NCBI RefSeq assembly: GCF_001905905.1
Contig: NZ_LIVT01000019.1
Span: forward strand, 1-64,000
Reading direction: 5' to 3'
DNA: 64,000 bases
DNA from: Streptomyces sp. CB02366
Lineage (GTDB): Bacteria > Actinomycetota > Actinomycetes > Streptomycetales > Streptomycetaceae
Shown: positions 1 to 9,294 of the stretch, one piece after another
How the letters are laid out: every line of letters begins with the position of its first letter
Position numbering within the stretch: position 1 is the stretch's first letter
Made by a program: the position numbers and the translations under genes
Notes under the pieces: generated by a model
Databases searched by the model: none
What the model was told of the DNA's origin: nothing
What the model saw: only the letters and a program-made list of their open reading frames with translations

Positions 1-606
1 CCGAACCCGGAACGGTTCAAAGCCACCGCTTGGAACAATCTCGGCAACGCTCTGAAATCGCTGCGCCGCTTCGACGAGGCCCACCACGCTCTCGAAACCG
101 CCCGCGACCTCCACCAACAGACCGGCGACACCCACGGCGAAGCCAACGCCTGGAACAACCTCGGCACCGCACTCAAGGAACTGCGCCGCTTCGACGACGC
201 TCTCCACGCTCTCGAAACCGCCCGCAACCTCTACCAACAGAGCGGCGACACCCACGGCGAAGCCATTGCCTGGAACAACCTCGGCACCGCGTACCGGGGC
301 CTGGGCCGCTTTGATGAGGCTGTCGTGGCGGGGAAGCAGGCTGTTGCCATGCTGGCGGCGGCAAGGGACTGGTTCCGTACGGGTGAGGCGTGGGGCGAGG
401 TGGCCACCACGTTGACCGCCGCCGGTGCGGATGCGGTTCAGGTGCGTGAGGCCTGGGAGCAGTCCGCCCATGCGTATACCCGGGCTGGTGCGGATGAGGA
501 AGCAGACGCTTCCCGGGAGCACGCCACCAGCACGGAGACGGTGGAAGCTCAGCTGCCCGCAGATGCGGTGCGGTCCGAAGAAGAGGTGGGCTCGCAGTCC
601 GGCTGA
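1..606 (+). CDS. TPR-repeat protein, C-terminal part (start lies before the window)
   Basis: The frame is open from base 1 and ends at TGA 604-606. It contains at least three consecutive tetratricopeptide-type units of about 40 residues, each carrying W-N-N-L-G-x-A-L/Y and R-R/G-F-D-E/D-A signatures followed by an A-R-D/N-L helix. After the last clear repeat (about residue 115) comes a less regular helical stretch and a Glu/Ser-rich tail. TPR arrays of this type are the C-terminal sensor or protein-interaction part of many actinomycete NB-ARC/STAND and XRE-type regulators, so the missing N-terminus could hold an NTPase or HTH; that is inference. The repeats are highly similar to each other at DNA level, consistent with recent duplication. 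Confidence 0.85.
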   Translation, partial: PNPERFKATAWNNLGNALKSLRRFDEAHHALETARDLHQQTGDTHGEANAWNNLGTALKELRRFDDALHALETARNLYQQSGDTHGEAIAWNNLGTAYRGLGRFDEAVVAGKQAVAMLAAARDWFRTGEAWGEVATTLTAAGADAVQVREAWEQSAHAYTRAGADEEADASREHATSTETVEAQLPADAVRSEEEVGSQSG

Positions 607-1584
607 ACCATCAGCCGGTCTTCGGCAGCATTGGACGCATCATGCCCTCGTCCTCCCCGGCCCAGGCGCCCGGAGGCGGACCGCACCGCCCCGACGGCAT
701 TCGACTCGCCCCCCTTGGAGAGAAGGGGTTACGCGGTTTGCCCCGGCGCAGTGCAAGGGGGGCGGGGCGGGAGATCGTCGCTCAGAACGGCGCTGAGAGC
801 GGACCGAGGGTGCCGGCCACGTCCGTGCCCAGGGCCCGAGCTGCTGCGCCGGGGGCCCAGTGCCGGCGGCCAAACTGCCGCCGGCACCAGGGGTCCGGGC
901 CGTACTCCGGGGACCTGGACCTGTCCCGCACACCCATACGGCGCGGTCTGCCCCGCACCCTACCCAGCACCGGCCTGACCGGTCAGCTACCGGCAGCATC
1001 CCGGTCTCCCGTACCTCCGCCACGACGGCGCCGGTCGCCGCGTCACGGTAGACGGGGACGTGCAGCGCCCACTCGGCCCGGTCCTTGGCCGTGAACCACT
1101 CCCCGAGCCAGGAGCCACCGGTAGTCACGAGCATGAGACCGGCGAGCGGGGCGCCCACGAAGTGAACGATCACGATGCCTCCAGCGGGGCTAGAGCCCGC
1201 CCTTCAACAGCCGCGTTCTAGGTCTGCGGGACCTCATCGTTCACGGCACCGACGCCGAGGGCCCGACGCGTGCCCGCGGCCCCAGGGGGACGGGCCCCGA
1301 CCACCCCACGCGCCCGTAGTTCAACAAGGTCCGGCAGGCTTATGCCGGGCAGGGCGCCGCTGATGTCGGCTTCGGCTGCGCGGATACTGCTGGGCCCGGA
1401 AGCTTCGGGGCCCGCGCCAAGGGCGCGGGGAGTGGTCACGGGAGCATCGTAGGGGCGTCAACCACCCCCCAGACCACGAACGACCGGGCGGCCTTACTGA
1501 TCGTTTCAGAATGCCGCCCTGCGGAGACGCTGGCTGCCCATGGAACAATCCCCTTCAACCACGGGCTCAGGGGGATGACGCCGT
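607..1584. other. No well-supported gene; possible decayed minus-strand gene fragment at about 950-1173
   Basis: A minus-strand frame starting at 1173 begins like a real small protein (IVHFVGAPLAGL, then W-L-G-E-W and a YRDAATGAVVAEV stretch), but after about 75 residues it becomes low-complexity Arg/Pro/Gly sequence, and a similar-looking continuation lies in another frame. This looks like a 5' fragment with an indel. The rest of the stretch shows no frame with convincing composition. Confidence 0.35.
1493..1513 (+). repeat. Solo inverted-repeat end of the IS at 1985-2873
   Basis: These 21 bases match the right terminal inverted repeat of the neighbouring IS (2855-2876, complement) at 20 of 21 positions, sharing ACTGATCGTTTCAGAATG. 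No transposase follows it, so it is either a leftover end of a lost copy or the scar of an adjacent deletion. Confidence 0.6.
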
Positions 1585-1989
1585 ATGGAACGGGTTGGGG
1601 ATGCACGAGGGCTCGTCCTTGGTTACGTCGACGCTCTGAAGGCAGTTGACGCGGCCATGAGGGCTGCGATCCCTTCGCTTGAGCGACTCGCAGAGGTCCT
1701 CGGCCTGGTACGTTCGCACCGAATCATCAACCGGAGTGGGCGGGTCGGCACCTACTCCTACTCGGTTCATGGGGCCGGGTGCCGCTTCGTCAGTGACGAC
1801 GGCATCGAGGTCGATGTCGACTTCGCATCCGACGGAAGCGAGATCTTCGACCTCTGGCGGCTGCGCTGGTACGGGCTGAGCCTGCCTGAGCCTCTTGACG
1901 TCACGGATCAGGACCTGCGGACCGCCGTGCGGTCTCTTCAACCGCTTCTGACCGAGGTGCGACCGGGGTGGTTCAGTGTCGCTAGCTGA
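1585..1989 (+). CDS. Hypothetical protein, DUF6896-like
   Basis: 134 aa starting ATG at 1585 after a GGGGGA purine run. The N-terminal third is helical; the middle holds a small beta unit with YSYSVHGAGCRF followed by an acidic D-D-G-I-E-V-D-V-D-F strand and a W-R-L-R-W-Y-G segment. This layout resembles small DUF6896-type proteins, which I know only as uncharacterised and often near polymorphic-toxin or immunity genes; the assignment is from memory of the pattern. The stop codon (TGA, 1987-1989) lies inside the left end of the adjacent IS, so the natural C-terminus was probably cut off by the insertion. Confidence 0.6.
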   Translation: MERVGDARGLVLGYVDALKAVDAAMRAAIPSLERLAEVLGLVRSHRIINRSGRVGTYSYSVHGAGCRFVSDDGIEVDVDFASDGSEIFDLWRLRWYGLSLPEPLDVTDQDLRTAVRSLQPLLTEVRPGWFSVAS

Positions 1990-2873
1990 TCGCTTCAGGA
2001 TGAGGTGCGCAGGCGGCGCAGGCATATGAGGCTGCAGGCAAGTTCGAGCAGGCCCTGGTGGAGATCGGCGCGTCGTTCGTAGCGGGTGCGGAGCCGTTTG
2101 AATTGGTGCAGCCAGGCGAAGGCACGCTCGACGACCCAGCGCACCTTGCCCAGTCCAGAGCCGTGAGCGACGCCGCGTCGGGCGATCATCGGCTTGATGC
2201 CGCGTTTCCACAGCATGCGGCGGTACTTGTCGAAGTCGTAGCCCCGGTCGGCATACAGGCGCCGGGGCTTGCGGCGGGGACGCCCCCGCAGACCCCGAAT
2301 CGACGGAACGGCGTCGAGCAGGGGCAGGAGCTGGGTGACGTCGTGCCGGTTGCCACCGGTGAGCGTGACGGCGAGCGGGGTTCCGTGACGGTCGACGATC
2401 AGGTGGTGCTTCGAGCCAGAGCGGGCCCGATCGACGGGCGAGGGTCCGACGTGGTCCCCCCTTTCAGCGCCCGGACGTGTGATCCGTCCACGGAGCAGTC
2501 GTCCAGGTCCAGCAGGCTGGCGCGACGAAGCTCGGTCAACAGGGCGGCGTGCAGGCGCGGCCAGACGCCGGCCTCGGTCCAGTCCCGCAGTCGGCGCCAG
2601 GCCGTCACACCTGAACAGCCCACTGCCTCCGCGGGGACGTCACGCCACGCGACACCGGTCCGCAGTACGTACATGACGCCAGCGAGCGCTACTCGATCGG
2701 GGACACGCAGCCGCCCCGGGTGGCGGTGGCGCCGTTCGGGGGCAGGCGGCAATAGCGGGGCCACCCGCTCCCACAGGTCATCCGGAACAAGATCAGCACG
2801 CACGCCGGACACCCTGCCGACCAAGATCGTCGAGCGCAAGACCCACGGCTCAACTCATTCTGAAACGATCAGT
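1985..2873 (-). mobile_element. IS5-superfamily insertion sequence, apparently complete
   Basis: Left end 1982-2007 and right end 2851-2876 are imperfect inverted repeats (22 of 26 matches, core CTGATCG-TTCAG-ATGAG). The flanks are TA inside CTAG/TTAG tetranucleotides, typical of IS427-group targets. The element is about 0.89 kb with a two-frame transposase on the minus strand. Its left end supplies the stop codon of the upstream gene, and its right end is the landing site of the next IS. Confidence 0.85.
1995..2839 (-). CDS. IS5-superfamily (IS427-like) transposase, two frames joined by -1 frameshift
   Basis: The first frame (from 2839) carries the N-terminal domain of DUF4096 type, including W-x-R-V-A-P-L-L-P and the first catalytic Asp in SVDGSHVRALKG. 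The remainder (YADRGYDFDKY with the second Asp; WVVERAFAWLHQF with the Glu) lies in the -1 frame and ends at 1995. The switch falls on an A3G6 run (2464-2456) immediately after the first Asp motif, the usual place for programmed -1 frameshifting in this group. Fused, it gives a full-length DDE transposase, so I regard the element as functional rather than broken. Confidence 0.85.
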
Positions 2874-2875
2874 TA

Positions 2876-3746
2876 GAGGTTGTCCCGTAAATGATCTGAG
2901 GCGTGCAGGCTGACCTGCTTGTTTGCCTGTCATCCGGTGAGGGTGGGGTCGTGCGGGCGGGCGATGCCGAGCATGGCGTGGTGGACGCCGTCGTCCTTGA
3001 GGCGGCGGTCGCGGAGGATCTTCCAGTTCTTCATGTGGGCGAAGGTGTGCTCGACGCGGGCCCGCATTTTGCGGTGGGAGGTGTTGTGTTTCTCCTTCCA
3101 GGCCGGCAGTTCCTCGTTCTTGTGGCGGCGGTAGTGCGGGATGGTCAGCCCGGTGCTCCGGTAGCCGCCGTCGGCGATCGCCGTGGGGGTGGTGCCGACG
3201 GCGGCCTTCGCTCCGGAGTCCTGCCGGGCCCGGCAGTCGTTGAGGTTGCCGGGCAGCGGCTTGCCGACGGCGACGATGGGGCGGGTGTCGGCGTCGATGA
3301 CGACCTGGTGGTTGGTGGAGTAGCGGTAGTTCTTGCTGGAGGCGGCCACGGTCCGGTCGCGGGTGGGGACCAGGGTGCCGTCCACGATCAGCACGGTGGT
3401 CTTGCGGAACCGCCGCCGGGGCTGAAGGGCGAGAGCGGGTCCGAGGTGGGCGACGATCCGGTCGGCCGCCGATTTCGAGACGCCGAACAGCGGGGCGAGG
3501 TGACGCGGGGTGAGGTTGGTGCGCCAGTACGCGGCCACCAGCAGTACCCGGCCCTCGAGAGGCAGCGACCACGGTCGGCCCTTGCGGACCGGATCGGCCC
3601 CTCACGCCGCAGCGCGGTGATCAGCTTGTTGAACTGGCGGGGGCTCAGCCCGGTGAACGGGCCTGTCCACGAGGGCTTCGACGCCGTGATCACACCAGCC
3701 ACGGCAAGATCATCTCACCTCTGACCAGCAGTTACGGGACAACCTC
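2876..3746 (-). mobile_element. IS5-superfamily insertion sequence inserted at the end of the previous IS
   Basis: Perfect 15-bp terminal inverted repeats GAGGTTGTCCCGTAA at 2876-2890 and (complement) 3732-3746, flanked by TA on both sides. The left TA belongs to the TTAG right end of the preceding IS, so this element landed in that terminus. About 0.87 kb with one transposase gene on the minus strand. Confidence 0.88.
2930..3702 (-). pseudogene. IS5-family transposase with a single-base frameshift
   Basis: The N-terminal part (MAGVITAS..., TGLSPRQFNKLITALRREG) starts at 3702. The frame must shift near 3600 to continue into GRPWSLPL, LFGVSKSAADRIVAHLGP and the DDE core: LIVDGTLVPT, AIADGGYRST, ARVEHTFAHMK. 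The fragment at 9810 encodes the same junction in one frame (RREG-T-D-P-V-R), so one base is missing here in the GGGG run. I see no slippery A-run, so this is more likely a mutation (or assembly indel) than programmed frameshifting. Confidence 0.82.
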
Positions 3747-3804
3747 TAGGGCCGGTGAAAGGCAGCGGGTGGCGGGAGGAATGGGCTACTGGGTGTGGAA
3801 CGTG

Positions 3805-5229
3805 TCAGGGGCAGCTGACGAGGACGATGGAGAGGGCGGTGCAGGTGATGGCCGCGCTGTCGTTGGCCGGGTTGGGGTCGACGGGTGCGGAGGCGGTGCG
3901 CACGCCGGTGACGGCGACCGGGCCGATTTTCAGCAGGCTCAAGGGGATGCGGAAGGTCTTGCTCGCGCTCGCGCCGGCGGCGATGGGGCCGTAGGTGCAG
4001 GTAACTGTGTTGGTCGCGGAGGTGCATCCGGGGGCGAGGTTGGTGGCCGAGGCGCCGGCGGGAAGTGTGGCGGTGAGGGTGGCCGAGGTGAGGGCGCCGG
4101 GGCCGGTGTTGCGGGCGGTGAGGGTGTAGCTGAGATAGGGCGTCAGGATGCCCAGGTGCGGTTGGGCGGTGAGATCGACGTCGATGTCCGAGGTGGGCGG
4201 CGCGGGCCTGAAGGCCAGGCCGTAGGGGCCGGTGAACCCGGCGATCGTCGTGGTGACCGTGTTGGTGGCGGTGTCGATCACCGAGACGGTGTTGCCGGAC
4301 TGGTTGGTGGCGTAGACGGCCGTGCCGGACGGGTTGACCCTGGCCTGCGCCGGGTTGTTGCCGACCGGGACGGTCGCGGTGACGGTGCTGGTCGCGGTGT
4401 CGACGACGGACACCGTGGAGCTGCCGTAGTCGGCTACGTAGGCCCGCGTGCCGGCCGCGTTGAACGATACGCCGTTGGGAGCGATGCCGACCGGGACGGT
4501 GGCGCTGACCGTGTTGGTGGCGGTGTCGATGACGGAGACGGTGGAGCCTCCGTTGTTCGTGACGTACGCGAAGGTTCCGGTAGGGCTGACGGTCACGCCC
4601 GAGGGGGCGCTGCCAACCGGAATGGTCGCGGTGACCGTGTTGGTGGCGGTGTCGATGGCCGAGACCGTGTCGGCGTAGTTGTTCGTGACGTACGCGGTGG
4701 TGCCCGACGGGTCGACCGCTACCCCGTTCGGGCCGCTTCCGACCGTGACGGTGGCGCTGACGGCCGTGGTCGCGGTGTCGATGACCGAGACGGTGTTCGT
4801 ACCGTTGTTCGTGACGTACGCGAGTGCTCCGGACGGGGTCAGTGCCACCGTGAGCGGGTTGCTGCCGACGGGGACGGTCGCGGTCACCGCGTTGGTCGCC
4901 GTGTCGAACACCGAGACGGTGTTGCTTCCTAGATTGGTGACGTATGCCTGGGTGCCGACGGGAGAGACGGCCACATTGGCAGGACTGCTGCCGACCGTGA
5001 CACTGGCGGTGACGGCGTTGGTACTCGTGTCGATCACCGAGACGGTGTTGCCTCCGATGTTGGCGATGTAGGCGAGCGGGCCGGTGGCAGCGTGCGCGGG
5101 CGCGCTCAGCGCCACCACCCCCGTGAGCGCCAGGGCGCCGCCCATGGTCAAGGAGCTCAAGCGGCGTCTCCAGACGGAGAAGGGCCGGCGTATACGGGCA
5201 GGTGCAGAAGGCAAAGGACTCCCCTTCAT
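3805..5229 (-). CDS. Secreted YVTN beta-propeller protein with C-terminal DUF11-like domain
   Basis: 474 aa. I start at the ATG at 5229 because it directly precedes a signal peptide (Arg-rich n-region, hydrophobic core, cut after APAHA near residue 47); the longer open frame upstream is low-complexity. Residues about 50-343 are seven near-identical 42-residue units of the YVTN type (AYVTN..TVSVIDTAT..V.ATVPVG..P.GVAV.P.GT), enough for a closed seven-bladed propeller. Residues about 350-474 resemble a DUF11/conserved-repeat Ig-like domain (YTLTARNTGPGALT..., ending with P-N-P-A-N-D). Such proteins are extracellular and thought to bind ligands or cell-surface partners; no enzymatic residues are apparent. 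It stands alone between mobile elements. No sorting signal is visible, so it is probably released. Confidence 0.9.
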   Translation of the reverse strand: MKGSPLPSAPARIRRPFSVWRRRLSSLTMGGALALTGVVALSAPAHAATGPLAYIANIGGNTVSVIDTSTNAVTASVTVGSSPANVAVSPVGTQAYVTNLGSNTVSVFDTATNAVTATVPVGSNPLTVALTPSGALAYVTNNGTNTVSVIDTATTAVSATVTVGSGPNGVAVDPSGTTAYVTNNYADTVSAIDTATNTVTATIPVGSAPSGVTVSPTGTFAYVTNNGGSTVSVIDTATNTVSATVPVGIAPNGVSFNAAGTRAYVADYGSSTVSVVDTATSTVTATVPVGNNPAQARVNPSGTAVYATNQSGNTVSVIDTATNTVTTTIAGFTGPYGLAFRPAPPTSDIDVDLTAQPHLGILTPYLSYTLTARNTGPGALTSATLTATLPAGASATNLAPGCTSATNTVTCTYGPIAAGASASKTFRIPLSLLKIGPVAVTGVRTASAPVDPNPANDSAAITCTALSIVLVSCP

Positions 5230-5739
5230 CAGTACCGCGCGCCGACGGCGGGTCCGAAGGACCCGGCAACCGGCGGTCGCGCGGCCGTGCGACTCCACCG
5301 CCGAAGGCCGCTGAGCCGAGGTCGGCGGAGCTCTGGCAGTACTCCGTACATCGCGCACCGCACCCCCACGGTCTCGACTCCTTATGGGCGCGGCATACAC
5401 GTCGCCCACCACCAAGGCAGGAACCGGAGCAGCGGCAGCCTCCTCCGACCGGACAGCAGCCAGGCCGCTCCCCCGCGAAGTCACCAGAATCATCCCGACC
5501 CCACACCAGGAACATTGCAGAACATCCAGAGTTGTCTGTATTCCATTCGGAAAGATGACGACAGAAAACCTTGACACCCCACCAGCCCGTTCCACACCAA
5601 GATCTCCGGTCGACGCACCCGTCGCGGCCGACACCAAAGGTGCGTCTGCGGGTAGCAACGGACAGGATCGCCGGGGCGCTCGGCAAGCCGAACACGCACG
5701 AGCAGAAGGCGTCGGCCGCCTCATTCGTGGTCTGTCGGT
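5230..5739. other. Non-coding upstream region of the propeller gene
   Basis: About 510 bases with no frame of convincing composition on either strand. It presumably holds the promoter of the minus-strand propeller gene; I could not identify a specific promoter. Confidence 0.5.
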
Positions 5740-6235
5740 TCATCGCACGCAGCCTGCTGGTCGACCTGCCACCCATCGAGTTGACCCCCAGTGACATGAG
5801 ATGCCTTGGTGGTCAGCCCGCCCCGGGACCGGCCGAGGGCCTGGCGTGCTTGCGAGCGGCCCGGATCTTCCAGTTCGTCCCGTCTGCGGCCCCTTTTTGC
5901 GGGCGCCGGCCGTGTGCTGGTGGGCCCGGTTGATCGTGGAGTCGATGGAGACGGTCCACTTCCCCGGCCCACCGCGTCGGCGCGGGCCTGAATGTGTTCC
6001 AGCAGCTTCGCCCAGGTCCGTCCGCTTGCCAGCGGGCGGACCGCTCGTAGGCGGTCTGCCAGGGTCTGTACCGCGCGGGCATATCGCGCCACGGGGCCCT
6101 GGCCCGCAGCCGCCACAGCACTCCGTTGATCGCCTGGCGGTGATCACGCCACGGACGGCCACGCCCATCCACCCACGGCGACAGGGGCTCTATTCGCTTC
6201 CACGCCGCATCCGTCGACTCACCTCGACCTGCCAC
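5740..6235 (-). pseudogene. Decayed IS5-family transposase remnant
   Basis: Starting near 6235, one frame gives AWKRIEPLSPWVDGRGRPW and RAPWRDMPARYRPWQTAYE. Other frames continue with WAKLLEHIQ, then SIDSTINRAHQHTAGARKKG (first catalytic Asp), and finally R-S-R-G-G-L-T-T-K. At least two indels separate these pieces, and the DDE C-terminal half is missing downstream of about 5740. It belongs to the same subgroup as the intact IS at 52800-53756. Confidence 0.75.
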
Positions 6236-6963
6236 AAGATCAATGATCAGAGTGCTCGTGCTCGGACTCTCGCGTGGGATCCGTCACGAAACGGCTCAGC
6301 CGGTAGGTGGTCGGCAGCTCCAGGCGCCCGCAGAGCGTGTCGATCCGGATCATCGACCCGTCGACTCCTGCTTCCCGAAGACAGCGCAACCTCGTCCGTA
6401 TCTCCGCCTGGTCCAGGGTCTCAACGACCACTTCCCACTGTCCCGCGTCTGGCGCGGCGCGAACAGCAAGCCGCTGCCGCGCGTCCTCCTGCCGCCGCCT
6501 CCTCTTTCCCCGTCCTGGCACCTGCCCACCCGCCCCTCGCTCGGCTCCCTGATCAAGCAGACCACCGCCCGCGACTACCGCCTGCCGTCGCCTGCCGCCG
6601 GCGAAGGACCGCAGCTTCCGCTTCCGGCGGTCACTCGGCACCTGGCCGGGGCCGACCTGACCCTGGTGGAGGCGAAGGTGACCGCCCAGCACACCACGAT
6701 GGCCGAGCTCAGAGCCTGGCTGTCCATCCCGGTCTTCGCCCGGCCCGACACCGGGCTCTCCTACCGCCAGCAGATGAAGATTCTGGAGAAGGCGTACGTC
6801 CAGACCCTGCCGGAAGATGTGACGGTCACCAGTCGGCTCGTCGTCGTCGCCCAACGGGGCGGGGGCCGGCGTGAACAGCGACTCATGGCGTGGACGTACC
6901 GGACTGCGGCCGGACCGCAGCCGCATCCTCGGCATGGCCGGGCCGGGGCCCTGGGGTGCGGCG
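6236..6963. other. Mosaic of gene fragments, no intact gene recognised
   Basis: On the minus strand, 6240-6430 reads like a natural C-terminus (EIRTRLRCLREAGVDGSMIR, then R-L-E-L-P-T-T-Y-R-L-S-R-F). On the plus strand, 6545-6900 is open with natural-looking composition (LTLVEAKVTAQHTTMAELRA, SYRQQMKILEKAYVQTLPED). Neither has a credible start with a ribosome-binding site, and I recognise neither family. They are probably remnants joined by rearrangement. Confidence 0.4.
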
Positions 6964-7523
6964 TCAGCCGAAGCGGGTGGCCTGGCTCACCGCACGGGCG
7001 ATGCGGGGACCGACCAGCCGTTCGGCATCCGCGAGCGGAACCCCGGCAGCGCCGGTCACCTCCGCTTCCTGAATCTGCCCCACGTCCGCCCATTCCGTCG
7101 TGAACGCCTACCCCAGGCCGAGGTGGAAGTGATCCGGCTCCCCCTTCTCGGGGCGCGCCGGGACACGTCCGTACTCGACATACGCGGGCACCGGATCCGC
7201 CAGCGTCACTCCCGCCGGGTCGAGGCCGGTCTCCTCGGCGAGTTCGCGCACGGCCGCGTCGACCAGCGTGGCGTCTGTTGGCTCGAGATGGCCTCCCGGC
7301 TGCAGGGTGATCTCATAGGCCCGATGCTCGATCAGCAGGATCTCGCGGCCGCCGCGGACCAGGAGCGCGCCACCGGCACATGCATCGGGAAGCTGCGCCG
7401 CGAGGCGAAGCCACCGGTGCCCGCGATCGTCCGCAGGGGCGCGGACAGTGCCGCGGTCTCCTCCGGGTAGCGCTCCAGGTAGGCGGCCAGGGCCTGCGAG
7501 ATGTCGGCGTCAGCGATCCCCAC
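6964..7523 (-). pseudogene. Nudix hydrolase gene with a single-base frameshift
   Basis: GTG start at 7523 follows a GGGAGG ribosome-binding site by 6 bases; TGA is at 6964-6966. The N-terminal frame reads to FPMHVPV, then one G is missing near 7370 and the protein continues in the next frame as G-A-L-L-V-R-G-G-R-E-I-L-L-I-E-H-R. The Nudix box variant GGHLEPTD...VRELAEETGL is intact across the junction. Nudix enzymes cleave nucleoside diphosphates linked to another moiety; the substrate cannot be read here. About 186 aa if the frame is restored, normal for the family. Either a recent pseudogene or a one-base sequencing error in the GGTGGCGC run. Confidence 0.82.
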
Positions 7524-8110
7524 TGGCCACCTCCCTTGCGGCGGCGCGGGTAAGCGAGCAGGTGCACAGTGAGCTCCAGCAGGTGTTCCTGGCGTACGGG
7601 GAAGGTCGCCCTCTACCAGCCGGGCGGGGTGGCGCGTCGGTGCTTCGAGGCGAGTCCGGAGTATCGGATCACACCGCAAGTCCTCACCCGTCGGGCTCCG
7701 TTGCCCGCCGGGGCGCACGACTTCTCGGTGCCGCTCACGATCACGTCGAGCAGATGCCAGCTCCGTACAAACAGGTGCGCCGGCCCGCCGCCCCCCCCTA
7801 TTTCGTCGCGTCCAACTAAGCCCTGCCGCGAAAGCTCTCTGCCGCCGCTCCCGGCCGGAGGGCTGGCACGCGAATCACTCTCCGCCCGCCAGCCCCGGAG
7901 AACAGGGGTTCGAGGTTCGGCTGAAAGTCGTGTGCTCGAACTGCGCCCGTTCTCGTTGGACCGCAACCCCAACACCGCATGACAGGAGTGACGTTGCCGC
8001 CTTCCGGCGCACGCCGCAGGACCGTCCCGCGTACGCGGGAAGCTCACCGCAGCAGCGGTTCGGTCATCGGACCACGCTAACGCTCCTGGCCGGACGCTCC
8101 CGGAGTGCGG
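7524..8110. other. No supported gene
   Basis: Open frames on both strands (for example plus 7569-7982) have no ribosome-binding site and mixed composition. Short natural-looking pieces such as GGVARRCFEASPEYRITPQV on the plus strand could be the remains of a lost gene. I cannot name a family. Confidence 0.4.
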
Positions 8111-9079
8111 TCAGTGGCGGCGTCTGGCCCGGCGGGTGGCGACGAGGACCGATCCGCCGGCGGCCACCAGCGCTGCCGCGATGGACCCGAGGATCCATTC
8201 GCCGCCCTTGGCCCCGGTCCCGGGCAGCTCACCCGGGTGGCTGGGCGAGGGCGTGGGGTGCGGCGTGGGCGTCGGCTCGGTGGGGCCGGGCGTCGGGGCC
8301 GTGGGGGTCGGGGTCGGCTCGGACCGCGTCGGCGTCGGGTGCGGCGTGGGCGTCGGGTGCGGCGTGGGCGTCGGTGTGGGCGTCGGGGCCGTGGGGTGCG
8401 GCGTGGGATGCGTCGGCCTGGGCGTCGGCTCGCTGGGGCGGGGCGTCGGGGCCGTGGGGGTCGGGGTCGGCTCGGACGGCGTCGGCGTCGGACTCGGCGG
8501 TGTGGGGGTCGGCTCGGGGGGACACGACGGCTCTTCGCCGCCGTACGCGTCGTCCTCCCCCCCGCCGGAGGAGTACGCGTCTTCCTCGCCACCTGGGGAG
8601 TACGCGTCGTGATCCTCGCCGCCCGCGTGACCGCCCGGGGGGTAGGCGTCGCCCTCCTCGCCGCCCGCGTGACCGCCCGGGGTGTGGGGGAGCGAATCCG
8701 CGGCGGGGAGGCTGTCGTTGTCGCCGCTCGTGGTGCTACTCGCCGGCTGCTCCGCCGGACCGCTCCCCTCGGACCGCGCCGGACCGGCCGGGGCGGGATC
8801 GGCGGTGTCCGGCGGCGTCCCCCGCGAGCCGCTGCCGGGGGCGCCGGCGTTGTCGGCCCGAGGAGCCGGCTGCGAGGCCGTCTGTGCGGCCCCTCCCCTC
8901 TCGTCCATGCCCCTCTTGGCCACGTCGAACCGGCCGACAGCGGCGGTCTTGCCGTCCGTCTCGGCCGGCAACGGATCCGCGCCGACGATCGGGGCCAGCA
9001 CGCCCACCATCGCCGCGGCCGTCGCCACTGTTACTGCTGCCCGGATCGTGTTACCGCGCCTGCGCGCCCTCTGTTCCAT
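8111..9079 (-). CDS. LPGTG-anchored cell-wall surface protein with Pro/Thr stalk
   Basis: About 322 aa from ATG 9079 (a TTG three codons upstream is possible; no strong SD). Signal peptide: Arg-rich start, then AAVTVATAAAMVGVLAPIVGA. The middle has two copies of GGHAGGE with acidic D-A-Y patches, followed by a roughly 100-residue EPTPTPTAPTP-type stalk. The C-terminus has the complete sorting signal: LPGTGA, a hydrophobic segment (ILGSIAAALVAAGGSVLVA) and the basic tail RRARRRH. Sortases cleave between T and G and attach the protein to peptidoglycan. The only sortase in the window (15489-16151) is class F; the housekeeping class E enzymes are chromosomal. The Pro/Thr stalk suggests a projecting surface protein; the head is too short for an obvious binding domain. 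Confidence 0.88.
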   Translation of the reverse strand: MEQRARRRGNTIRAAVTVATAAAMVGVLAPIVGADPLPAETDGKTAAVGRFDVAKRGMDERGGAAQTASQPAPRADNAGAPGSGSRGTPPDTADPAPAGPARSEGSGPAEQPASSTTSGDNDSLPAADSLPHTPGGHAGGEEGDAYPPGGHAGGEDHDAYSPGGEEDAYSSGGGEDDAYGGEEPSCPPEPTPTPPSPTPTPSEPTPTPTAPTPRPSEPTPRPTHPTPHPTAPTPTPTPTPHPTPTPHPTPTRSEPTPTPTAPTPGPTEPTPTPHPTPSPSHPGELPGTGAKGGEWILGSIAAALVAAGGSVLVATRRARRRH

Positions 9080-9294
9080 GCCGCGCAATATGCATGGTCA
9101 TCACTTTGTCGTTTTGTATGACACGCCGCTTTTATATTGCTTTGTAGATCTATGGGAGTCTTCTTCGGCGCGACACGCGCGGAAAGCACCGCTCGGTGCG
9201 ACCTTCGGAACTCACAGCGCCAGCAGCTTCGCCTCCAGTTCCGGGGCGAGGCCGACAGCCGGTCGGTCGGGCGCGGAAGGCGGCGACGAACAGC

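Noticed and set aside
2930-3702. Programmed frameshift in this IS transposase
   Set aside because: No slippery A-run at the switch, and the related fragment at 9810 reads through the same site in one frame, so a one-base loss is simpler.
3746-5797. 683-codon minus-strand frame over the propeller gene
   Set aside because: His/Arg-rich out-of-frame reading of the YVTN repeats; the signal peptide and repeats are in the frame I annotated.
8229-8525. Repetitive DNA in the surface-protein gene resembling a CRISPR or satellite array
   Set aside because: The repeats are degenerate codons for Pro/Thr/Glu in one open frame, without conserved repeat-spacer spacing.
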